NCBI RefSeq assembly: GCF_002871915.2
Contig: NZ_CP126958.1
Coordinates: 1,736,001-1,800,000 of the forward strand
Direction: 5' to 3'
From: Aerococcus loyolae
Lineage (GTDB): Bacteria > Bacillota > Bacilli > Lactobacillales > Aerococcaceae
DNA length: 64,000 nt
The number at the start of each line of letters is the position of its first letter. The first letter of the stretch is position 1. Below the pieces are notes generated by a model. That model had not been told where the DNA came from and did no database searches. It worked only from the letters and a program-made list of their open reading frames with translations. Positions 52,236 to 60,092 of the stretch are shown in pieces. Made by a program: the position numbers and the translations under genes.

Positions 52236-52367
52236 GTGATAAAAGAAACAATGAATCTTATTATCTTTTCACTTTTTAGTATAGGAAGAATACTCTCTTT
52301 CTTTGTTCAATACAATATTTTTTTAATAGTTGGGTTATCTCTTAACGATCAAAATAGAGCGGGTTAA
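52236..52367 (+). CDS. Candidate 43-aa hydrophobic small protein
   Basis: GTG start at 52236 with AAGGAG (52226-52231) 4 nt upstream; TAA at 52365. The product starts MIKETMNLIIFSLFSIG and continues with another hydrophobic stretch (FFVQYNIFLIVGLSL), ending NDQNRAG. It could be a small membrane peptide or a chance frame in AT-rich DNA. An ATG at 52251 (MNLIIF) is an alternative start. Confidence 0.3.
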   Translation: MIKETMNLIIFSLFSIGRILSFFVQYNIFLIVGLSLNDQNRAG

Positions 52368-52702
52368 ATAATGAATAAAAGTATACTTCGGTAAACTGAA
52401 CTGCCCTTAGTAGTAAATCACGAAATAAGAGAATATTTTGCTATTTCCAGCGATATACTGACTTATGCCTTATTACATTGGCTCTTATAGCTATCAATCG
52501 ATTGAAAAATTATAATGAATTTAACTAGTTGGTGTTGGTGAGAGCAAGCGGCTCCCCATTGGCGCCTTTTTTAATAGATAAAAAGCGGTCAGAACACTAA
52601 ATCCCAAGCTCTATCATGATTTATGTTTTTCTGGCTTTTTAAAGACAGTGACCAAGCCCTTAGTGAAAGTTCTTAGTCCTTAACGTAAACGGCCAAATTT
52701 AC

Positions 52703-53191
52703 TTAAACAGTAAAGGCATGGACAGGATTACCATGGTCTTCAATCAGCTGGATCAGGTCACTGGTTTTCAGCCAAACGGTCGCGGTATTGTCATTGGGGT
52801 GGCAGCCAATCAAACTATCTGAATCAACAAAGTCCTTATCAATATAAAAGTGGACCTTCTTGTCAGCGTCATTAAGTAAGCCGAAGGGAGAAACCGAACC
52901 CGGGGTCAGTTCCAAATAGTGATATAAATCCTTATCAGAAGCGAAGCTCAAGGCCCGGGTTCCCTGGTCTTGTCTAAATTTTTTCAAATCAATCCGTTTA
53001 TCCCCTTTAATAGAAAGTAAATAGTAATTTCTTTTTTTGTCATCCCGGATAAAGAGGTTCTTGGCGTCATATTCTGGATAAGGCAAATCGATAGACTCAA
53101 GTTCCGCCATATTGTAGACCGCTTGATGGTGACTGACTTCATAATCAATGTTTTGACTATCGAGTAATTGGAATATTTCTTCTTGATTCAT
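52703..53191 (-). CDS. Prolyl-tRNA editing-domain protein (ProX/PrdX type)
   Basis: A 162-residue free-standing editing domain of the YbaK/ProX superfamily. Recognisable blocks are MAELESIDLPYPEYDAKNLF, YYLLSIKGDKRIDLKKF (with the catalytic-loop Lys), TPGSVSPFGLLND and GCHPNDNTATVWL. These enzymes deacylate tRNA-Pro mischarged with Ala, which protects translation accuracy. AGGGGAG lies 8 nt before ATG 53191; an in-frame GTG three codons earlier overlaps the ribosome site. Monocistronic. Confidence 0.85.
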   Translation of the reverse strand: MNQEEIFQLLDSQNIDYEVSHHQAVYNMAELESIDLPYPEYDAKNLFIRDDKKRNYYLLSIKGDKRIDLKKFRQDQGTRALSFASDKDLYHYLELTPGSVSPFGLLNDADKKVHFYIDKDFVDSDSLIGCHPNDNTATVWLKTSDLIQLIEDHGNPVHAFTV

Positions 53192-53294
53192 GATGATCAC
53201 TCCCCTTAAATTTGTTCTATCTTATCATAAGAGCTTATAGCTCGGCGAATTTTAGCCCTTTCTTGAACTCCCTAGCGAACTTGCTTGACGAGAT

Positions 53295-53324
53295 AAAAAA
53301 GTCGCTGACACTTGCCAGCGACTT
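53295..53324 (-). terminator. Terminator of the phosphatase lipoprotein gene
   Basis: Perfect 9-bp stem AAGTCGCTG (53299-53307) / CAGCGACTT (53316-53324), loop of eight, T run on minus (53295-53300 are A on plus). It lies 27 bp after the stop. Confidence 0.85.
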
Positions 53325-53350
53325 TAGTTCACTTTAATTATTGTCACAGT

Positions 53351-55243
53351 CTATTTATTTTTCTTGATCCCGTAAGAATCAACCAGTTCAACCGTTCGCT
53401 CTTCTCCTTCATGGAGGTTACCATCCATTTGGTAGAATTCAATCAAGAATTCGTCTTCAGTCACCGTGTAAACCGCAAAGTTTTGTTTTTGGGATTGGCG
53501 GTAGTTTTCGTGTTTGTGGTCGAACTTCGGTGAATCATCGGGTTGTTCAGCCACATCGAAGAGACTGTTCCAGAGCTCCACATCGTCTTGGGTCATCCAG
53601 TCTAATTTTGGACGCACCTTGTGGACATGGTCGACGCCCTTCATATAGATGGCATCATAGGCCTTAGTCCCGGAGGTGTTCGGGATGATATAGGTAACCC
53701 CTTCTGGATTGACATGGTATTCTACGCCATCTTTTTCAACCTTCTCCGTATCTTCTACTTCACCATAAGAGAAGTTATCGCTGGTGTAAACCAGAGACTT
53801 GGTCCGGGTGAGGTTGTGGTCATGGCCTTGGAGAACCACATCCACGTCCAATTCATCGGCTAACTTAGCGAACTCTTCCCGGGTCACTTGGACGTCTTCA
53901 TCTTGGAGGGCGTGGTAGGAAGCGGAGTAGATGGGTTTATGGTAGGCCAGGATGATCCAGTTGGCCCCATTATCACGGGCTGCTTGGATATCTTGCTTGG
54001 CCCATTCCATCTGTTCCTTACCAATCGCCCCTTGTTCGGGATTATCTTCGGATTCCTTATTATCGTTAGTATTTAGGACAACGAAGTGGGCGCCATTGTA
54101 GTCGTAGGAATAGTAAGAACCCCCAGTCACTGCATCATTCGTGACAGGCACATTGGTATGCTCGTTGAAGGCAGTCAAGTCCTTCTCATCCCCTAAGACG
54201 GTGTACTCATCATGGTTCCCTGGGGTGTAGGCATGAGGTAAGTGGAGGTTTTGGTCTTGGGACAGGTCTAAATTATCTACCCATTCATCTTCCACTTCCG
54301 CCACTTCAACGAAGTCCCCGGTATGGAGGGCGAAGTCCGCATCCGGTGCCACTTCGAGGGCATGGGCTAGGGTATCCGCCCCATAAGCGGCTTCATTATT
54401 GACATTGGCATTCCAGTAAGCATTCTGGGTATCGGTATAGTGGATGAATTGGAAGGGTTCGCCCTTTTCACCCGAGGTTCTAAAGGAGCCCACCTTGGAA
54501 TAGCCACCCTCATCAGAACCGACTTGGTAATAATATTGGGTATCTGGTTCGAGGTCATCGGCTTCCGCCTTGTAGGAGTACTCGGTCACGTCTTGGAGCT
54601 CCAAGTAACCTAAGGAACTCCCTTCAGAGGTCCATTGGGTGTTGTCGGTAGTGATTTGTTCGTCGGTGAAGTAGCCTTCAACTTCTTCCGGTTCCCCGTT
54701 CTCATCGACAATGAAGTTACCGTCTTCATCTTTTTTGGCTGCTGCATAGATATAGTAGCCATCCTTATCACGCTCGGCATATTCAGAAGTCACTTCCGTT
54801 GCTTCGGCAGGGAATTCAATCGGATCGGACATCTCTTCAGATTTTGAGATTTTCACCTTGGCATCTGGCATCTCATCTGTGGTATACCAGTTAAAGCCCA
54901 TGGCATCATGGGTTTCTTCTAAGAGGTTGGTGGCAATCCGGTTAGGTTCATTATTGACTGGAACAGGGGCTACTTCGGGTTTATCCTCTTGGAGTTCGAT
55001 TAAATCTAAACCATTCTCTTCCCCATAAACCGGGTCAACTTCCTCGGACGCTTCACCTTCCTTAGAATCCGTGGATTCCCCAGAGCTTTCTGACGAGCCA
55101 TTGTCATTTGTTGCCTGGCTTTCTTCTACCGCGCTATTCGTTGAAGCAGTTTCGCTGTTATCCCCTGATTCGGCACAAGCCCCCAAGACAAAGATCGAAG
55201 TCAGTAAGAGGCCCACCTTTTTGATACGGTCATCCCAATGCAT
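53351..55243 (-). CDS. Secreted lipoprotein purple-acid-phosphatase-like metallophosphoesterase
   Basis: A 630-residue surface lipoprotein. After the lipoprotein signal (VGLLLTSIFVLGAC, lipidated Cys) comes an acidic Ser/Glu-rich linker, then an Fn3-like N-terminal domain of the purple acid phosphatase type (about 100-260, ending YYQVGSDEGGYSKVGSFRTS). The metallophosphoesterase core has ligands HYTDTQN, LHTGDFVE, YTPGNHDEY, AYHKPIYS and LQGHDHNLTR in order. It should hydrolyse phosphate esters outside the cell. The protein is strongly acidic. AAAGGAG lies 11 nt before ATG 55243. A strong promoter with PhoP-box-like repeats lies upstream. Confidence 0.88.
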   Translation of the reverse strand: MHWDDRIKKVGLLLTSIFVLGACAESGDNSETASTNSAVEESQATNDNGSSESSGESTDSKEGEASEEVDPVYGEENGLDLIELQEDKPEVAPVPVNNEPNRIATNLLEETHDAMGFNWYTTDEMPDAKVKISKSEEMSDPIEFPAEATEVTSEYAERDKDGYYIYAAAKKDEDGNFIVDENGEPEEVEGYFTDEQITTDNTQWTSEGSSLGYLELQDVTEYSYKAEADDLEPDTQYYYQVGSDEGGYSKVGSFRTSGEKGEPFQFIHYTDTQNAYWNANVNNEAAYGADTLAHALEVAPDADFALHTGDFVEVAEVEDEWVDNLDLSQDQNLHLPHAYTPGNHDEYTVLGDEKDLTAFNEHTNVPVTNDAVTGGSYYSYDYNGAHFVVLNTNDNKESEDNPEQGAIGKEQMEWAKQDIQAARDNGANWIILAYHKPIYSASYHALQDEDVQVTREEFAKLADELDVDVVLQGHDHNLTRTKSLVYTSDNFSYGEVEDTEKVEKDGVEYHVNPEGVTYIIPNTSGTKAYDAIYMKGVDHVHKVRPKLDWMTQDDVELWNSLFDVAEQPDDSPKFDHKHENYRQSQKQNFAVYTVTEDEFLIEFYQMDGNLHEGEERTVELVDSYGIKKNK

Positions 55244-55276
55244 AGAGTCGCTTTCTCCTTTCAAAATATCATTTTT

Positions 55277-55328
55277 ACTATAACTAACTTACTGTCACTG
55301 TATCAAAGCATTGTAAAAAACCTGTAAA
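55277..55328 (-). promoter_or_regulatory. Promoter of the phosphatase gene with PhoP-box-like direct repeats
   Basis: Minus strand: TTGATA (-35, 55301-55306), 18 bp, TATAGT (-10, 55277-55282). Directly upstream of the -35 two TTTACA hexamers (55323-55328 and 55312-55317) are exactly 11 bp apart, the spacing of Bacillus-type Pho boxes (TTAACA repeats). A phosphatase gene downstream makes phosphate control plausible. Confidence 0.5.
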
Positions 55329-55510
55329 TTTGCGGTTAGTTTTAGGTAAAAGTGAAGTAAAGGCAAATAAGACGAATAATACTCATTTTATTGACAATAA
55401 AGTTCATCGTTAAAAAATAATAAAAATAAAAAAACTCCTTCCCTTGCCAAGCTAGCTATAGTGATTATTAAGCCGACAACATGCGCCATCCAAAATCGAG
55501 GCCTTAGCTA

Positions 55511-55572
55511 TTGTGCAATGCAAGCTAGTGTGCTATACTTTACTTAAAGAGCTACTAGGTATTACAAGATAC
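55511..55572 (+). promoter_or_regulatory. Promoter and possible operator of the PadR module
   Basis: TTGTGC (55511-55516), 17 bp, TATACT (55534-55539) with an extended TG motif. About 20 bp downstream is GTAT-6-ATAC (55559-55572), which could be an autoregulatory PadR site. The gap 55265-55606 also contains the divergent phosphatase promoter. Confidence 0.45.
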
Positions 55573-55606
55573 TGATTGAATTAAAATAGTGAGGGGAGTT
55601 GTCCAT

Positions 55607-55918
55607 GTGAACAGTCAATTAAAAAAAGGCGTCCTGGAAATGCTGGTCCTCCAGCAGCTTCGGGAGCGGGATTGCTATGGCTATGAATTGGTGCAAGAAA
55701 TCTCTGAGCATATCGCCATTTCCGAAGGCACCATCTACCCACTCCTACGCCGACTCAACAAAGAAGCCCTGGTCACCACTTATTTGAAGGAATCCGAGTC
55801 TGGCCCGCCCCGGAAATACTACAGCATTTCGAGTCAAGGCTTGGCCACGCTCCAAGAACAAATTGCGGAATGGCAAACTTTCGTCCAAAGAGTCAATGCC
55901 ATCCTTGAAGGAGGATAG
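55607..55918 (+). CDS. PadR-family transcriptional regulator
   Basis: A 103-residue winged-helix regulator starting VNSQLKKGVLEMLVL. The family core is clear: QQLRERDCYGYELVQEI, AISEGTIYPLLRRLNKEALV and GPPRKYYSISSQGLATL. GTG 55607 is chosen because GAGGGGAG lies 8 nt ahead; the frame is open six codons further up through that site. PadR proteins of this short class often repress their own operon. It leads a three-gene unit with DUF1700 and DUF4097-like proteins, a layout commonly linked to membrane or antimicrobial-peptide stress. Confidence 0.9.
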   Translation: MNSQLKKGVLEMLVLQQLRERDCYGYELVQEISEHIAISEGTIYPLLRRLNKEALVTTYLKESESGPPRKYYSISSQGLATLQEQIAEWQTFVQRVNAILEGG

Positions 55919-55921
55919 CTC

Positions 55922-56533
55922 ATGAAAAAAGAAGAATTTTTTGACTTATTGCGTTTCTACTTACACAAACTGCCCCAATCAGTGGTCAATGATATCCTAA
56001 GCGATTACCAGGAACACTTCCAAATCGCTCAAAACCAAGGCAAAGCAGAGGAAGAAATCTGCCAGGAACTCGGTAGCCCCAAGCAAATTGCCAAGGAATA
56101 CCTGGAAAATGAGCGGGTCTTTATCGATGAACGTCCCCAGCAAGCGCCCAGCGGTCATAAGACTTGGCGCAATCTTCTCCTGGCCCTGCTCTTCATTATC
56201 TGCCTGCCCTTCCTGATTGCCTTATTCTTAGGCCTAGGCGGCACAGTTTTTAGCCTTTTAGTCGGTTTTCTAGCCGTGATCTTTACCGTCTTTGTGATCG
56301 CCATCACCCTGCTCGCTAGCCTGGTCAACCCCCAGGTCTTTATGAGTGGCCCCATCCAACTAGGCTTGATGAATGAACTCCATCCCCTAACCAAGATTTT
56401 CGTCATCATCTTCTGTTTCTGTATGGTGATCATTCTCATCTACCTAGTCTTCAGGCTGATTAAGGGCTGCTGGAACATGATCAAGAAAGCTTGGTATGCC
56501 ATTCAATGGCGACGCAAACGAGGTGATTACTAA
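55922..56533 (+). CDS. DUF1700 (HAAS-domain) membrane protein
   Basis: A 203-residue protein. The cytoplasmic N-terminus (EEFFDLLRFYLHKLPQSVVN, then DYQEHFQ and EEEICQELGSPKQIAKEYL) is the helical HAAS domain of DUF1700 proteins. Three to four membrane helices follow between about 80 and 185 and the tail is basic (YAIQWRRKRGDY). The role is unproven; it usually sits between PadR and a DUF4097 protein and may pass membrane signals to PadR. It begins 3 bp after padR and its TAA overlaps the next ATG by one base. Confidence 0.85.
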   Translation: MKKEEFFDLLRFYLHKLPQSVVNDILSDYQEHFQIAQNQGKAEEEICQELGSPKQIAKEYLENERVFIDERPQQAPSGHKTWRNLLLALLFIICLPFLIALFLGLGGTVFSLLVGFLAVIFTVFVIAITLLASLVNPQVFMSGPIQLGLMNELHPLTKIFVIIFCFCMVIILIYLVFRLIKGCWNMIKKAWYAIQWRRKRGDY

Positions 56534-57381
56534 TGAAGAAACAAGGCAATGCAGTAACTCGTAGCATCTGGACCATCTTTGGGGTCGCCATGCTGGCCCT
56601 GGTTTTAGGCTTCATGTCTTTCTTCTACTTTGACTATGACCATATCGTCAGTGAAATCCAGGCCTACCAGGCCGAACAGCAAGCTGACCACCGTCAACTC
56701 GTCCATGAAGAGGCCTTTGAATCGGCCTTTGACCTGGTTGAGATCGACATCAAGGACCATAGCGAAATTGAAGTCATCCCTGCCGACACTTACTCCATCA
56801 AGATCTGGGACGTCAAGGGCGAAGACTTGGATAATGAAGACATTCCTAGTGATACGACATTCTTTGATGTCCAAGCAGACGGTGCCTTCTTAAAAGTTAA
56901 TGAGAAGATTCTCGGTAACGGCCACTTCCGTCGCCACCCCATCCGGATCCAAATTGCTGGTCCCGACTTCTCCCAAACCCGGCTCAACGCCAGCGGTAAC
57001 TATGCTGAGCTTAGTCTCAACCAAGCCCTCAAGGACCTTTATTGGGATGTTTACGACGGCCAAGTCACAATCAAGAGCCCATCCACCTTCCCCATGGCCT
57101 TTAGCGGTGAAGATGTGAATGTGGATCTGACGGTAGAGGAAGCCAATGCCAAGTTATCCTTCAACCAAGGCGATGCCCAAGTATCGATCAATGGTAAAAG
57201 TCTGGAAATTCCAACAAGTGAAATCGGCGAAGACTCTGAAGGCCATGAAGACTTTAAGAGCTATGAAGAAGTCAGCCGTCCAAATAGCCAACCCTTTGTC
57301 CACCAAATCGGTGACGGCCGTGACCCCATCCACTTCAATGGCATGGAAAACCGAATAAGTATCCGCTACCCTGAAAAGTAA
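56533..57381 (+). CDS. DUF4097-like envelope protein
   Basis: A 282-residue protein with one N-terminal membrane anchor (WTIFGVAMLALVLGFMSFFYF, 13-33) and a long beta-rich extracellular part. The repeating strand pattern (FDLVEIDIKDHSEIEVIPAD, LNASGNYAELSLNQAL, DGQVTIKSPSTF) is that of DUF4097/DUF2807 beta-helix proteins. It is probably a cell-surface sensor or structural partner of the PadR/DUF1700 pair. Translation is coupled to DUF1700 (TAATG). A bidirectional terminator follows. Confidence 0.75.
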   Translation: MKKQGNAVTRSIWTIFGVAMLALVLGFMSFFYFDYDHIVSEIQAYQAEQQADHRQLVHEEAFESAFDLVEIDIKDHSEIEVIPADTYSIKIWDVKGEDLDNEDIPSDTTFFDVQADGAFLKVNEKILGNGHFRRHPIRIQIAGPDFSQTRLNASGNYAELSLNQALKDLYWDVYDGQVTIKSPSTFPMAFSGEDVNVDLTVEEANAKLSFNQGDAQVSINGKSLEIPTSEIGEDSEGHEDFKSYEEVSRPNSQPFVHQIGDGRDPIHFNGMENRISIRYPEK

Positions 57382-57396
57382 AAAATAAGAAAAAAT

Positions 57397-57440
57397 AATA
57401 AGCCCAGGTCCTATTTAAAAAGGCACTGGGCTTATTTTTA
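57397..57440. terminator. Bidirectional terminator between the PadR operon and the tautomerase gene
   Basis: Perfect 11-bp stem AATAAGCCCAG (57397-57407) / CTGGGCTTATT (57426-57436) followed by T on plus and AT-rich sequence on minus. It sits between two converging units. Confidence 0.8.
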
Positions 57441-57450
57441 CGCTATCGTC

Positions 57451-57618
57451 TTAATTGTTGTTGTAGTAATCGCCTTTTTTCATGTCGTTAAAGATCACAT
57501 GAACATGGTCTTTAGGGGTGTTAGCGTGCTTAGAAATACTTTCGGTAATTTCCTTAGCGATCGCTGCCTTAACTTCCTTGGACCGTCCTTCGATGAGTTG
57601 AATGTTGACAACTGGCAT
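57451..57618 (-). CDS. 4-oxalocrotonate tautomerase-family protein, 55 aa
   Basis: A complete small gene starting MPVVNIQLIEGRSKEVKAAI, with the catalytic Pro1 exposed after removal of Met. It ends FNDMKKGDYYNNN. AGGAGG lies 8 nt before the ATG. The family consists of 58-62 residue hexamers that tautomerise keto/enol acids; members such as B. subtilis YwhB have no fixed physiological substrate. The conserved DHVHVIFNDM strand is present, but the Arg usually following Pro1 chemistry cannot be assigned with certainty. It is monocistronic. Confidence 0.88.
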   Translation of the reverse strand: MPVVNIQLIEGRSKEVKAAIAKEITESISKHANTPKDHVHVIFNDMKKGDYYNNN

Positions 57619-57731
57619 GGATAAAACCTCCTCATAAGAATTTCATTTAAATTATACCTTAAAAGAAGGAAAGCGATCAATCTAAGGAATTGATTATTAA
57701 CTATATTTTTAGCTAATTAAAATAGATATTA

Positions 57732-58613
57732 CTAATGATAGGATAGAGCTTTTTCTAAAATTTTTTCTTTCCTTTCTTTTAGCATGACTTGAATAAAAGA
57801 TTTATGTGTTTCTGTCATTAAGGGTGTCTTGTCTATTAAATGATTAATCAGCGATTCTTTCTGATTAATACGCTCATAAATTGTCTCTAATGCACGAATA
57901 CAGTCCTGATTTTTGGTGTTACTCAGAAAAGTAAGATAGTTTATTTTGACATCATCTATCTTAATAGCTGAGTTAGGATATTTATAAATTCGCTTATCTC
58001 TTAATGAAGAATCTTTTAGGAATTCAGCCATACTTTTTTCGTCTGTTTGAGGATATAGGGATGATCCGCAATCAAATACTGGAGCAATCTCCACTTGCCT
58101 AGTTCTTTGATTAATTAAAAATCCCCAATTTGCATTATGACGGTCAAAATTACCAATATAAGTATCGATTATAAATAAATGCCAGAAAAATTTTCTTAAT
58201 CTTTCAGGATTTATTAATTCTTGTTCATCAATGGAAGTTAAGATATCAGATAATTCGGTTCCATAGCCTGATTGACTCGAATCAACTATGGAATTTTTTA
58301 AGAAGGCAAACTCTTTAAAGACCTTATCATTCTGTTCGAAATCTTTGCAAGCAACTACTTCTTGATTTCCATAATAAGCTAATAAAGTTTCCTGGGCCTC
58401 CAGTCCTAATATATTAACGATATGGCAGCCCAAATATTCACTAATATTACTATTTGAATAATGCATATATGGATTTAGCTTGGAAATCACAGGAAATTTA
58501 AGCATCCAGGTTACACCCTGATAAATAATGCCAATTTTATTTCCATTTCTCCCCCCATAGATCCGTGTTGGGTCAACCTCACATTTTGTAAAATCAAGCA
58601 CAGACACAGGCAT
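57732..58613 (-). CDS. HipA/CtkA-like protein kinase
   Basis: A 293-residue Ser/Thr kinase of the HipA-related class, without the usual HipA N-subdomain-1. An ATP-site Lys is at 39 (TWMLKFP) and a helix Glu near 59. The catalytic loop is GNFDRHNANWGF with Asp157 and Asn162, and the metal motif is FDCG with Asp181. The N-terminus GGRNGNKIGI resembles CtkA of Helicobacter. HipA-type kinases are toxins that phosphorylate translation factors or aminoacyl-tRNA synthetases. It begins 7 bp after a 65-aa gene. The pair is much more AT-rich than its surroundings, suggesting horizontal gain. Confidence 0.8.
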   Translation of the reverse strand: MPVSVLDFTKCEVDPTRIYGGRNGNKIGIIYQGVTWMLKFPVISKLNPYMHYSNSNISEYLGCHIVNILGLEAQETLLAYYGNQEVVACKDFEQNDKVFKEFAFLKNSIVDSSQSGYGTELSDILTSIDEQELINPERLRKFFWHLFIIDTYIGNFDRHNANWGFLINQRTRQVEIAPVFDCGSSLYPQTDEKSMAEFLKDSSLRDKRIYKYPNSAIKIDDVKINYLTFLSNTKNQDCIRALETIYERINQKESLINHLIDKTPLMTETHKSFIQVMLKERKEKILEKALSYH

Positions 58614-58620
58614 TCTCCTT

Positions 58621-58818
58621 CTATAATCCTAAATATTTAGAGAACAGATAATCCGCTACTTCTTTAGAAATTTCTTTGTCCCACATGGCCGAGTTAATGG
58701 ACCCGTAGAGCTCACAAGCAATATCACCTACAAAGGAGCCTCCCACTTCCTGTTCATGAAGAAGGGCACGAATATCCTTTTCAATGTAAATTGGTAAAGT
58801 TCTCAAATCAAGTTTCAC
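58621..58818 (-). CDS. 65-aa partner of the HipA-like kinase (possible antitoxin or accessory)
   Basis: Starts with GTG after a strong AAAGGAGGGG site (MKLDLRTLPIYIEKDIRALL). It is acidic and probably all-helical (SFVGDIACELYGSI, SKEVADYLFSKYLGL). No helix-turn-helix of the HipB kind is evident, so it is not a standard HipB. It could be a protein-binding antitoxin, or a HipS-like subdomain supplied in trans as in HipBST systems. It ends 7 bp before the kinase gene. I do not recognise the family. Confidence 0.7.
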   Translation of the reverse strand: MKLDLRTLPIYIEKDIRALLHEQEVGGSFVGDIACELYGSINSAMWDKEISKEVADYLFSKYLGL

Positions 58819-58867
58819 CGATACCCCTCCTTTAGTTCACGATATATATCCTTCAAATCTACTGTTA

Positions 58868-58891
58868 ATTATATCATAATCTAAATGTCAA
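58868..58891 (-). promoter_or_regulatory. Candidate extended -10 promoter of the kinase module
   Basis: Minus-strand TGATATAAT (58868-58876) is an extended -10 box about 50 bp ahead of the 65-aa gene. A TTGACA (58886-58891) is only 12 bp further up, too near for a usual -35, so the extended -10 must carry the promoter or the hexamer belongs to something else. Confidence 0.4.
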
Positions 58892-58989
58892 CCTCTATTC
58901 TAAAAGCGATCTGCCCAAGGCTCAACAGCTATGGTAGATCGCTTGTATAAAAATATTTCTGATTTAAGTTTTAGCTAAAAAACGAGATG

Positions 58990-59108
58990 AAACCTGTTCC
59001 AAGCGCAGAGCAAGCGTCCTCTTCACTAAAGGTCGACGAATTCTTTTTGAGAATTCTTTCACCCTTTAGTTCCAGAGATCTTGCCTTTTGACGCACCCGT
59101 CGCACTCT
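58990..59108 (-). repeat. Dispersed intergenic repeat, copy at the nucleoside-hydrolase 3' end
   Basis: Minus strand starts AGAGTGCGACGGGTGCGTC (59108) and continues AAAAGGCAAGATCTCTGGAA, like the start of 13451-13698. It includes a hairpin AAAGGGTGAAAGAATTCTC with its partner around AAAGAATTC, and ends with the 32-bp module shared with 7399-7430. The TAG stop of the hydrolase gene is formed by the first bases of the repeat. Confidence 0.8.
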
Positions 59109-60024
59109 ATTTACATTTCAAGATGCTTTCCTTGAACCATTCTTTGAAGCGGTCGCGGTCAATGCTAGTGGGGACGACACAGTTTACGGGGCGGTCGGTT
59201 TTGTGGTCAAGGTCAACGACTGTTTGCCCGTAAGTGAGCGGGCTGCCTAGTTCTACTTCCACATTGCACTCGACTTCTTCAAACATTTCTGGTTCTAAGA
59301 GATAGGCGATCGCGGTAGGGTCATACATTTCCCACTCTTGGTTGGTTTGCGCCGAGCGATAGTGTTGGAGCATGGAGTGGATCATCTTCCCGGTTTCGGT
59401 TTTCTCTGCCAATTCTGCCGCTTCTTCCAAGCTGATGGTAGCAATGTAACCAATATCTAAGCCCACCATGACGGTTTTCACCGAAGATTGCAGCACCATT
59501 TGAGCGGCTTCGGGGTCGGTCCCGATGTTGAACTCATCCATGACGTGCTTGTTGCCCCGGGTGAAAGACCCACCCATGATGATAATTTCTTCAATCTTAT
59601 CCTTGACTTCAGGATACATGGTTAGGAGCAGGGCCACATTGGTTTGCGGGCCCACTGCCACGATGGTTACTTTTTCATCACTTGCCATGAGAACCTTGCG
59701 CATAGCTAGAACGGCATGGTCCTCTAAGAGTTGGCTCTTGTCCGGTTCCGGAAAGTCGTAACCGTCCATGCCTGATTCTCCGTGAACCTCAGAAGCATCA
59801 GTAAATTCCGTCAAGAGCGGTCCGCGATTACCAGCAGCGACGGGAATGTCTTTTTCAAAGAAGTTGACTAATTTTAAAGCGTTGGTGGAGGTCTTTTCTA
59901 AGGCCACGTTCCCACCGACAGCAGTAATCAATTCCACTTGGACCTGGTCAGAGTTCAAGAGAATAGCAGTCGCAATCGCGTCATCAATCCCTGGGTCTGT
60001 ATCAAAAATGACTTTTCTTACCAT
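59107..60024 (-). CDS. Nucleoside hydrolase (IUNH family)
   Basis: A 305-residue ribonucleoside hydrolase. The calcium-binding aspartate cluster DTDPGIDDAIA is at residues 8-18, and GNRGPL, the ESGMDGYDFPEPD block, IIIMGGSFTRGN and the C-terminal MYDPTAIAYLLEPEMF are in place. It cleaves inosine/uridine-type nucleosides to base and ribose; pyrimidine preference is possible but not certain. AGGAGGAATTTTTC leads the ATG. Together with the NupC transporter upstream it makes a nucleoside-salvage unit, separated by a repeat array. Confidence 0.9.
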   Translation of the reverse strand: MVRKVIFDTDPGIDDAIATAILLNSDQVQVELITAVGGNVALEKTSTNALKLVNFFEKDIPVAAGNRGPLLTEFTDASEVHGESGMDGYDFPEPDKSQLLEDHAVLAMRKVLMASDEKVTIVAVGPQTNVALLLTMYPEVKDKIEEIIIMGGSFTRGNKHVMDEFNIGTDPEAAQMVLQSSVKTVMVGLDIGYIATISLEEAAELAEKTETGKMIHSMLQHYRSAQTNQEWEMYDPTAIAYLLEPEMFEEVECNVEVELGSPLTYGQTVVDLDHKTDRPVNCVVPTSIDRDRFKEWFKESILKCK

Positions 60025-60092
60025 GAAAAATTCCTCCTAAAAAATTCTAAGTGACGTTTCTATCCAATAACTTTTATTAATATGCGTTTTTT

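Larger units (their letters stand above)
51698..52702. other. Gene-poor AT-rich gap of about 1 kb
   Basis: No conserved gene is recognised. It holds a hairpin-like block at 51806-51845 (GACCCCCGTAAAGTGAGTTG with its partner AACTTTTGGGG), similar to the ends or tails of IS3-type elements, which could be a remnant. A short stem TTATCCT/AGGATAA (52020-52039) precedes a T run on plus. Two candidate small hydrophobic ORFs carry good ribosome sites and are listed separately. A further frame on plus (52111-52275) encodes a hydrophobic stretch but has no start codon and may be a decayed small membrane protein. Confidence 0.5.

Noticed and set aside
57495-57680. 61-codon minus frame overlapping the tautomerase gene
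   Set aside because: It is another frame over the well supported 55-residue tautomerase gene, which has a proper ribosome site and Pro1.
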